Assembly: GCF_003474385.1 (NCBI RefSeq) | Contig: NZ_QUCY01000001.1 | Span: 1 to 64,000, forward strand | Reading direction: 5' to 3' | Origin: Senegalimassilia sp003474385 | Lineage (GTDB): Bacteria; Actinomycetota; Coriobacteriia; Coriobacteriales; Eggerthellaceae | Length of the DNA stretch: 64,000 bases | Part shown: positions 58,568 to 64,000 of the stretch, one piece after another | Position numbering within the stretch: the first letter of the stretch is position 1 | How the letters are laid out: each line of letters begins with the position of its first letter | The notes under the pieces: model-generated | What the model was told of the DNA's origin: nothing | What the model saw: only the letters and a program-made list of their open reading frames with translations | Databases searched by the model: none | Translations under genes and position numbers: made by a program

Positions 58568-58570
58568 CAG

Positions 58571-58918
58571 TTATCTCCCTAGCAGATGCCTGATCGCGGC
58601 AACGGGGTGCTTCGTTATCATGCGCGGACCGCTGTATCGCATGACCTGGCGGATGCGCTCGCGCATTTCCGGCTTGTAGCAGTGGTTCTCACAGGCGTCG
58701 CAGCTGGTCTTCACGTGCATTTTGCGGCATCGGCGCGTGCGCAACGCCGCGTATTCGTCAAGCTTGGCGCATTCCGGGCACACTGCTTCGCCGCATATGG
58801 CGGTTTCAGTCCTGCTGGCAGGCTCATGGTTGCCAGCGCAGTACAGCGCCACCATTTGCGAGATGGTCTTCTCCTCGCGAGCCCGGCGTTTCGCGACTTG
58901 TGGGGTGTCTTGCTGCAT
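58571..58918 (-). CDS. YgbA_NO family protein (nitrous-oxide-stimulated promoter type)
   Basis: A 115-residue Cys-rich protein. Conserved pattern: EEKTISQMVALYCAGNH, CPECAKLDEYAALRTRRC, TSCDACENHCYKPEMRERIRQVMRYSGPRM. Nine or ten Cys suggest an iron-sulfur or zinc centre. In enterobacteria ygbA responds to nitrosative stress through NsrR. Start at ATG 58918; the longer upstream frame is not supported. Confidence 0.88.
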   Translation of the reverse strand: MQQDTPQVAKRRAREEKTISQMVALYCAGNHEPASRTETAICGEAVCPECAKLDEYAALRTRRCRKMHVKTSCDACENHCYKPEMRERIRQVMRYSGPRMITKHPVAAIRHLLGR

Positions 58919-58928
58919 GTAAGCCGCC

Positions 58929-59696
58929 TTACATCGCCGTCAAGCGGATGCCTACGTATGCTGCGGTGCTCGGCAGGCCTTTGATGTCGTATTTGTCTGA
59001 CAACGGGGCCGCGGACACGCGCCAAGTGTAGGTGACGTCATCGATATCGACGGTGCCGGTTTGGAAGGTGTTGCCCACCTCGTCGGTGTCCATGGACGTG
59101 CCAGAGGACTCGAATCCTTCGGCGGCGATGGCAGCTTGGATTGCGGCCTCGAGCGTGCTCGACGAGAAGTCGGCGTACTTCACCGCCATGGTCAAGGTAT
59201 CGGAGCGGTCGACGGTTAGCGTCCAGCTGCCGTTGAGCAGCAAGGCCGCCTGAGACGCCGAAAGGCTGCCAACGCCCTTTGCGTACATGGCCGCGGCATC
59301 GGCCACGGTAACGTCATCGGGAAGCTTGACCAGGTCAAGCCCGGCGGTGCCTTCGGCGGTTTGGTTATATACGGTGTAGCCGGCAGCGGCAAGCGAATCC
59401 AGAATGGCCTGGTCGTCCATATCCGCCATCTGCGTGAGCACGGGGAGGTTGTAGCTGACGGTACGCGAGAGGTTCTCCTCGACGCTTGCTTGGCTTTGGG
59501 CGTTTGAATCGTTCACCGTGGTGATGGCCCCGGCCGCTAGGCGAACGCCGATGATCACGGCGATGACGACGAAAACCGCCATGACGATCTGCTGGCTGCG
59601 CGGCATGTCCATAGGGCGCAGCAGGCTTGAGCCGTCCATGTAGCGGATATTGCCCTGTTCGATGGAATAATCGGTATGGCGATGGAATAACGACAT
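58929..59696 (-). CDS. Membrane-anchored exported protein of unknown function
   Basis: A 255-residue protein. Residues 1-35 are cytoplasmic, residues 36-56 a membrane anchor (QQIVMAVFVVIAVIIGVRLAAG), and the rest is an outward acidic Thr/Ser-rich domain with duplicated patterns. No catalytic motif. Probably lineage-specific to Coriobacteriia. Confidence 0.8.
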   Translation of the reverse strand: MSLFHRHTDYSIEQGNIRYMDGSSLLRPMDMPRSQQIVMAVFVVIAVIIGVRLAAGAITTVNDSNAQSQASVEENLSRTVSYNLPVLTQMADMDDQAILDSLAAAGYTVYNQTAEGTAGLDLVKLPDDVTVADAAAMYAKGVGSLSASQAALLLNGSWTLTVDRSDTLTMAVKYADFSSSTLEAAIQAAIAAEGFESSGTSMDTDEVGNTFQTGTVDIDDVTYTWRVSAAPLSDKYDIKGLPSTAAYVGIRLTAM

Positions 59697-59779
59697 GGGT
59701 ACCTGCCTGTCGGTTTTTTAGTCGGTTTGTGTGCGTGGGTAAGTATAGCATTGCCCCGAGGGGGCGCTCATGGTAGCCT

Positions 59780-59887
59780 ACGGAATGCCCATGGGGGAGT
59801 AGCTGGCAGGACATACCTGCGGTGCGTTCAACATCGTGGCCGGCAACGGTCTGGCGTACCTGAAATTGCAAGACTCATGGCGCAACG
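59780..59887 (+). promoter_or_regulatory. yybP-ykoY (Mn2+) riboswitch upstream of terC
   Basis: The sequence has the family core GGGGGAGTAGC (59793-59803), the GGCAGG...CCTGC hairpin, and the TTCAACATCG and GGCAACGG segments in order. CCATG at 59789-59793 can pair with CATGG at 59876-59880, which is part of the left arm of the terminator. Metal binding that holds this P1 helix would prevent the terminator and switch the gene on. The class is known to sense Mn2+ and to control TerC and MntP proteins. Confidence 0.85.
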
Positions 59888-59919
59888 TTTTCAAAGCGTT
59901 GCGCCATGAGTCTTTTTTT
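59871..59919 (+). terminator. Riboswitch-controlled terminator
   Basis: A 17-bp perfect stem (AGACTCATGGCGCAACG and its complement, 59871-59887 with 59897-59913) followed by seven T. It sits 94 bp upstream of terC, and its left arm overlaps the riboswitch P1, so it is a regulated attenuator. Confidence 0.95.
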
Positions 59920-60013
59920 GTTGCGCTGCTCATCCGAGGAGATGGGGTAAACCGCGCGCCGTGCGCAATGGCGTGCTTTGGATCGGACGAAACGACGTAA
60001 AGGAGCAATGTTT

Positions 60014-60883
60014 ATGGACTTTTCCATCTTCGCCACACCCGAAGCTTGGATCAGCTTGCTGACGCTGATGTTTTTGGAGGTGGTGCTGGGCGTGGACAAC
60101 ATCGTGTTCATCTCCATCACCACCAACCGCTTGGCGCCCGAGCACCAGCACATCGGTCGCAAGCTCGGTTTGCTGGGCGCTATGATATCGCGCTGCATCT
60201 TCCTGTGCTTCGCCAGCTATCTGGTGCATATGACCAAACCGCTGTTCACTTTGGACCTGGGCTTTTTCCAGCATGCGTTCAACGTACGCGATCTGGTGTT
60301 GCTGGCGGGCGGCGCATACCTGATTTACAAGGGCATCGACGAGCTTCGCGATGTGCTGGCCTTGACCGAGGAGAAGGCCGCGCACTCCGAGGAGCATAAG
60401 GAGCTGCATCGCATCGGCCTGGGTCAGGCTATCGCCACCATTATGGTTATGGACCTGGTGTTTTCCATCGATTCGGTCATCACCGCGGTGGGCTTGGCCG
60501 AGCATCTGATCATCATGGTCATGGCGGTCATCTTCGCCATCGTCATCATGATGGTGTTCATCGACGCCATCGCCGATTTCATCAACAGGCATACGGAGAT
60601 GAAGATCTTGGCCTTGGTGTTCATCACGGTCATCGGTATGCTGCTGTTCTTCGATTCCCTGGGCATCAATTCCGGTATCGAGGTGCTCGACATGCACATG
60701 GAGAAGCTCATGGTGTACTGCGCCATGGTGTTCGCGGTGGTGCTGGAGCTGATTCAAATGCGCTATAACTCGAATCTGGCGAAATGGAAGGAAGAGCGTA
60801 AGAGCGAGGATCTGGAAAGCGAGCACGGCAAGAACGAGGAGCTCGAAGGCGAGCCTCGCAAGGGCGAGGCACTGAACAGCTAG
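60014..60883 (+). CDS. TerC-family membrane protein (likely Mn2+ export)
   Basis: A 289-residue integral membrane protein with about seven helices. Conserved parts: LEVVLGVDNIVFISI (acidic Asp in helix 1) and VMDLVFSIDSVITAVG. The C-terminal ~40 residues are charged. TerC/Alx proteins export Mn2+ and help load it on secreted enzymes. The riboswitch upstream supports that role. The start used is ATG 60014 with AGGAG at 8 bp; ATG 60008 is too close. Confidence 0.9.
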   Translation: MDFSIFATPEAWISLLTLMFLEVVLGVDNIVFISITTNRLAPEHQHIGRKLGLLGAMISRCIFLCFASYLVHMTKPLFTLDLGFFQHAFNVRDLVLLAGGAYLIYKGIDELRDVLALTEEKAAHSEEHKELHRIGLGQAIATIMVMDLVFSIDSVITAVGLAEHLIIMVMAVIFAIVIMMVFIDAIADFINRHTEMKILALVFITVIGMLLFFDSLGINSGIEVLDMHMEKLMVYCAMVFAVVLELIQMRYNSNLAKWKEERKSEDLESEHGKNEELEGEPRKGEALNS

Positions 60884-60910
60884 CCTGATAGCGTCAAAGC
60901 AAGCTTGAAC

Positions 60911-60945
60911 GCCCGTCGACCGCCGTGTGCGGGCGACGGGCTCTT
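60911..60945 (+). terminator. Terminator after terC
   Basis: GCCCGTCG and CGACGGGC pair with an inner GC stem, followed by TCTTT. Confidence 0.75.
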
Positions 60946-60991
60946 TCGCGGGATAGCGTCCGCGTGGCGGTTTCGGGTGGTAAGCCCGAAA

Positions 60992-61031
60992 GGATGAGGC
61001 CCTGCAGGATCGAACCTGCAGGGCCTCATCC
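60992..61031 (-). terminator. Terminator of the lipid-kinase-like gene
   Basis: A perfect 17-bp stem (GGATGAGGCCCTGCAGG and its complement) with 6-nt loop, then TTTCGG on the minus strand. It lies 11 bp after the stop of the gene. Confidence 0.85.
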
Positions 61032-61042
61032 GTCTTGCGGCG

Positions 61043-61954
61043 CTACTGTTTCTTGAACTGCGAGTAGCCTTCATCGGAGATGAACAGGCGCGCGGCCCTG
61101 GGCAGGATCCGCGCGGAAAACGGCGTGGAAAGGCCGGTGGCCTCGCCGTCGTATTGGACTTCCATGGCCGGGTCGGCTTCGATCGTGACCTCCTTGGCGC
61201 GGAAGAGCTCGAGCGCATCCGTGCGGTCGGGGAATTCGCCGTCTCGATCCAAAAGGCCTGCGATGGCGGCCGGTATCAGGTCGAATGCGGTCTTTGCTTT
61301 CAGCACCACCACGTCGAACTCGCCGTCTCGCGGCTTGTTGTCGTGCGTGACCGTGATATCGAACTGGATTTTGCTGAAGTTCACCAGCAACACCCCGAGG
61401 CCTTCGCTTTGCACCTGACGGCCGTCCAAGGTGAGCGTGAACTTCGACTGCTGCGGCATGGCGTTGGCCACCGCCGACTGGAGGTAGGCCATGGGGCCGA
61501 ACAGGCGCTTGCCGCGCTGGGCCCCGCGCATGATGACGGCGTCGTAACCCGCTCCGGCCATGATGGAGAACCCGAAGCGCTTGCCGTCCACGCAGATCTC
61601 GCCCATGTCGAAATCAAGGGTCTGCCCGGTGCGCACCATCTTGGCGAGCGCATGAGGCTCGAGCGGGCTTGCAAGGTTGAGGGCCAGCAGGTTGGCCGTG
61701 CCGGCGGGGAAGGGCAGCACGGGTATGCCGGTGTTGGCAAGCAGGTAGCACACCGTGGCCACAGTGCCGTCGCCGCCCGCCGCGATCACGGCGTCGAAGT
61801 CCTTCGCATCGTCGAGCAGCGTGCTTATCGGGGTGGTGCCGTTGGTGCAGCGCATGCAGATGTCGTCGCCGTCGGCGGCGAAGCTGCGCATGAAATCGTA
61901 GATGGCTCCTTCGCCGTATCCCGATGCCAGGTTGTTGATGACAAGCAGTTTCAC
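61043..61954 (-). CDS. Diacylglycerol/lipid kinase family protein
   Basis: A 303-residue soluble kinase of the DagK/YegS type, which phosphorylates a diacylglycerol or sphingoid-like lipid. The nucleotide loop is AAGGDGTVAT and the second motif is PFPAGTANLLA. The C-terminal beta-rich half has QYDGEATGL. Substrate unknown. Confidence 0.9.
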   Translation of the reverse strand: MKLLVINNLASGYGEGAIYDFMRSFAADGDDICMRCTNGTTPISTLLDDAKDFDAVIAAGGDGTVATVCYLLANTGIPVLPFPAGTANLLALNLASPLEPHALAKMVRTGQTLDFDMGEICVDGKRFGFSIMAGAGYDAVIMRGAQRGKRLFGPMAYLQSAVANAMPQQSKFTLTLDGRQVQSEGLGVLLVNFSKIQFDITVTHDNKPRDGEFDVVVLKAKTAFDLIPAAIAGLLDRDGEFPDRTDALELFRAKEVTIEADPAMEVQYDGEATGLSTPFSARILPRAARLFISDEGYSQFKKQ

Positions 61955-62001
61955 GGTTTTCCCTTCCGTTGCGGTATTCTTACATCATAAAGCACAACGA
62001 T

Positions 62002-63177
62002 ATGAACGTGAGGAATTACCGGGTGTATATCGAAGATCAAGAAGCACTGGAGGCGTTCGTCGAGCGAGCACGCCGCTCAAGCATCCTTGCCATCGACACC
62101 GAGTTTTTACGCGAGAAGACCTATTATGCGCGCCTGTGCTTGATCCAATTCGCCACCGACGACGAGGTGGCGGTGGTCGACCCGTTTTGCATAGAAGACC
62201 TGCATGTGCTGGCCCCGCTTCTCGAGGATGCCGGCGTCATGAAGGTGCTGCACTCCGGCGGGCAGGACCTCGAGATCTTATGGCACGAGGTGGGCGTGCT
62301 GCCCCAGCCGCTGTTCGACACGCAGGTTGCGGCGGCGCTTTTGGGGCACACGCAGCAGATCGGCTATGGGGCCTTGGTCGGCGCCGAGTGCGGCGTGGCG
62401 CTTAAGAAGGTCGATTCCTTCACCGACTGGTCGCGTCGCCCCCTGTCGGAATCCCAGCTGCGCTATGCCGCCGATGACGTCATCTATCTTCCCCGCATGT
62501 ACGAGCATATGAAGCAGGAATTGGAGCGCCAAGGGCGCCTTCATTGGCTCGATCCCGAGTTCGCCGAGATGTGCGATCCTGCGCGTTTCGAATCCGATGA
62601 ACGCGAACGCTACCGCAGGCTCAAGCGCGTCGGCCAGCTTTCGCGAAAGCAGCTTGCGGCGGCCCGCGAGGTGGCTGCATGGCGCGAGGTCACGGCGCAG
62701 AAGCGCAACGTGCCGCGTAAGTGGGTCATCACCGACGAGCAGATCGTGGAGGCGTGCAAGCGCGAGGCCCGTACCATCGACGAGCTGTTCATGGTGCGCG
62801 GCATGCGCGAGAAGCTCAACACCCGCGATGCTCGAACGGTTGCCGGTCTTATGAAGAAGGCGTTGGAATCCGGTCCGCAAAGCTGGCCGGAACTCGACCG
62901 CAGCGGGCGCAACGAGCCCAACGTGGATGCGCCGCTCGACCTTATGAGCGCGCTTGTGCGCCTGCGCGCCAAGGAGAACGGCGTGGCGTTCCCCACGCTG
63001 GCAAGCCACGATGACCTGGTGCGCATGGCTCGCGGATATCGTCAGGGCATTGACCTTCTGCGCGGCTGGCGCCGGGCGCTCGTGGGCGAGGAGCTCATCG
63101 AGCTGCTCGAGGGCAAGCTCGTGCTGTCCTTGAACGGCCATGATTTGCGCGTCACGCGCCTGGATGGCGAAGAGTAG
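62002..63177 (+). CDS. rnd: Ribonuclease D
   Basis: A 391-residue 3'-5' exonuclease for tRNA maturation. DEDD-type acidic residues appear in AIDTEFLREKTYY, HSGGQDLEIL and YAADDVIYLP. An HRDC domain (LSRKQLAAAREVAAWREVTAQKRNVPRKWVITDE) and a second C-terminal one follow. The start ATG 62002 has no strong ribosome site; GTG 62008 is an alternative. Confidence 0.94.
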   Translation: MNVRNYRVYIEDQEALEAFVERARRSSILAIDTEFLREKTYYARLCLIQFATDDEVAVVDPFCIEDLHVLAPLLEDAGVMKVLHSGGQDLEILWHEVGVLPQPLFDTQVAAALLGHTQQIGYGALVGAECGVALKKVDSFTDWSRRPLSESQLRYAADDVIYLPRMYEHMKQELERQGRLHWLDPEFAEMCDPARFESDERERYRRLKRVGQLSRKQLAAAREVAAWREVTAQKRNVPRKWVITDEQIVEACKREARTIDELFMVRGMREKLNTRDARTVAGLMKKALESGPQSWPELDRSGRNEPNVDAPLDLMSALVRLRAKENGVAFPTLASHDDLVRMARGYRQGIDLLRGWRRALVGEELIELLEGKLVLSLNGHDLRVTRLDGEE

Positions 63178-63397
63178 CTAACGCGTCGCCGCGTTGCGCG
63201 GCAACTTGAACGCGGCGAATGCGATGCGTTTCCGGTAACGGATTGCGAACGTTTCGCGGGAACATTCGTGAAGCTGCGGGCAAGGGGTTTCGCTTCGGTA
63301 TACTTTTGGTTCGTTTAACCGAGCGCGCCGCCTTGCGGCTGCGCCCCGGGGCGCAGGGCATGCGCCGTACGCATTCGATAGGAGTTGCATCACCCAC

Positions 63398-64000
63398 ATG
63401 AGCATGAGCTATTTGAGCCTGATCGTCGTCACCATGGTCATTGGCATGGGCGCGTCGTGGTACGTGAACCGCCAGATCAACAAATACCTGCACGTTCCCG
63501 CGTCCACGCGCGTCACTGGCGCGCAGATGGCGGAGATGATGCTTGCCGCAAACGGCGTGCATGGCGTGCAGGTGTATCGCGGCGGCCCGCAGCAGGACCA
63601 TTTCGACCCTCGCAGCAACTCCATTACCTTGGACCCTGATGCGTTCGGCGGAACCTCCATCACCGCCATCGCCACGGCATGCCACGAGGCCGGCCACGCC
63701 ATCCAGTTCGCGCAGGGGTATGCTCCCATGAAAATCCGCGGCGCATTGGTGCCGGCGGTGAACTTCGCGTCCAACGCCTGGGTGTTCCTGCTGATGTTCG
63801 GCATCTTCATGCAGCTGTCGGGCCTTACCACGCTTGCCATCATCATGTACGCCGTGGTGGTGCTGTTCCAGCTGGTCACGCTGCCCGTCGAGTTCGATGC
63901 ATCGCGTCGCGGCCTTGCGTATCTCAAGACCCAGGGCATCTCGCAGGCCGAGCAGGGTGGGGCGTATTCCGTGCTGCGCGCTTGCGCGCTCACCTACGTT
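63398..64000 (+). CDS. YugP-like zinc metallopeptidase (cut by window end)
   Basis: The first 201 codons of a membrane zinc metallopeptidase of the Zn_peptidase_2 family. Features are an N-terminal membrane anchor (about 5-22), THEVGH-type zinc site CHEAGHAIQFAQGYAPM, a transmembrane region and the LPVEFDASRRGLAYL stretch. The frame is still open at base 64000. ATG AGC ATG gives two start choices; the first is used. Confidence 0.92.
   Translation, partial: MSMSYLSLIVVTMVIGMGASWYVNRQINKYLHVPASTRVTGAQMAEMMLAANGVHGVQVYRGGPQQDHFDPRSNSITLDPDAFGGTSITAIATACHEAGHAIQFAQGYAPMKIRGALVPAVNFASNAWVFLLMFGIFMQLSGLTTLAIIMYAVVVLFQLVTLPVEFDASRRGLAYLKTQGISQAEQGGAYSVLRACALTYV

Overview
The window is a bacterial chromosome segment carrying one complete-looking prophage. 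The flanking genes (trigger factor-clpP-clpX-valS, rplS-rnhB-yraN-comM-dprA-trmFO-xerC, argS beside a carbamate kinase, serine/threonine symporter) are high-GC. Their order, the use of TTG/GTG starts and the arginine-catabolism gene next to argS suggest an actinobacterium of class Coriobacteriia, probably Eggerthellaceae. That assignment is inferred from gene content; no 16S gene is present.

Left host arm (1-5815): the 3' end of arcC, argS, a divergent CPA1 Na+/H+ antiporter, then a tRNA-His / tRNA-Lys / tRNA-Lys cluster with its own promoter. The prophage (about 5816-40890) begins directly after the second tRNA-Lys and ends after a large serine integrase. Almost all phage genes lie on the minus strand. 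Read from right to left (the direction of transcription) they are: Cro-like regulator; early genes (RusA resolvase, ParB-like, DUF1351, ERF annealing protein, SSB); replication initiator and DnaC-like loader with iterons inside the initiator gene; small zinc-finger and HNH genes; terminase, portal and MuF-like minor capsid protein with a JAMM-like domain; scaffold and capsid; connectors and tail; tail tip; baseplate-like protein; a diversity-generating retroelement (DGR); holin and endolysin. The repressor and integrase are on the plus strand.

The most notable system is the DGR at about 8135-11164. It has a variable tail protein with a 129-bp variable repeat, Avd, a 129-bp template repeat and a reverse transcriptase, in the canonical target-VR / avd / TR / RT order. 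VR and TR differ at 17 positions, and 16 of these are adenines in the TR coding strand. This is the expected fingerprint of adenine-directed mutagenic retrohoming and implies the phage diversifies a receptor-binding tail protein.

Right host arm (40890-64000): an NYN-LOTUS RNA-binding protein, tRNA-Leu, sstT, the tig-clpP-clpX-valS block, rplS with a strong promoter, the rnhB-to-xerC block, a YgbA-like protein, a yybP-ykoY-type (Mn2+) riboswitch with terminator upstream of a TerC-family membrane protein, a lipid-kinase-like gene, rnd, and the 5' part of a YugP-like zinc metallopeptidase cut by the window end.
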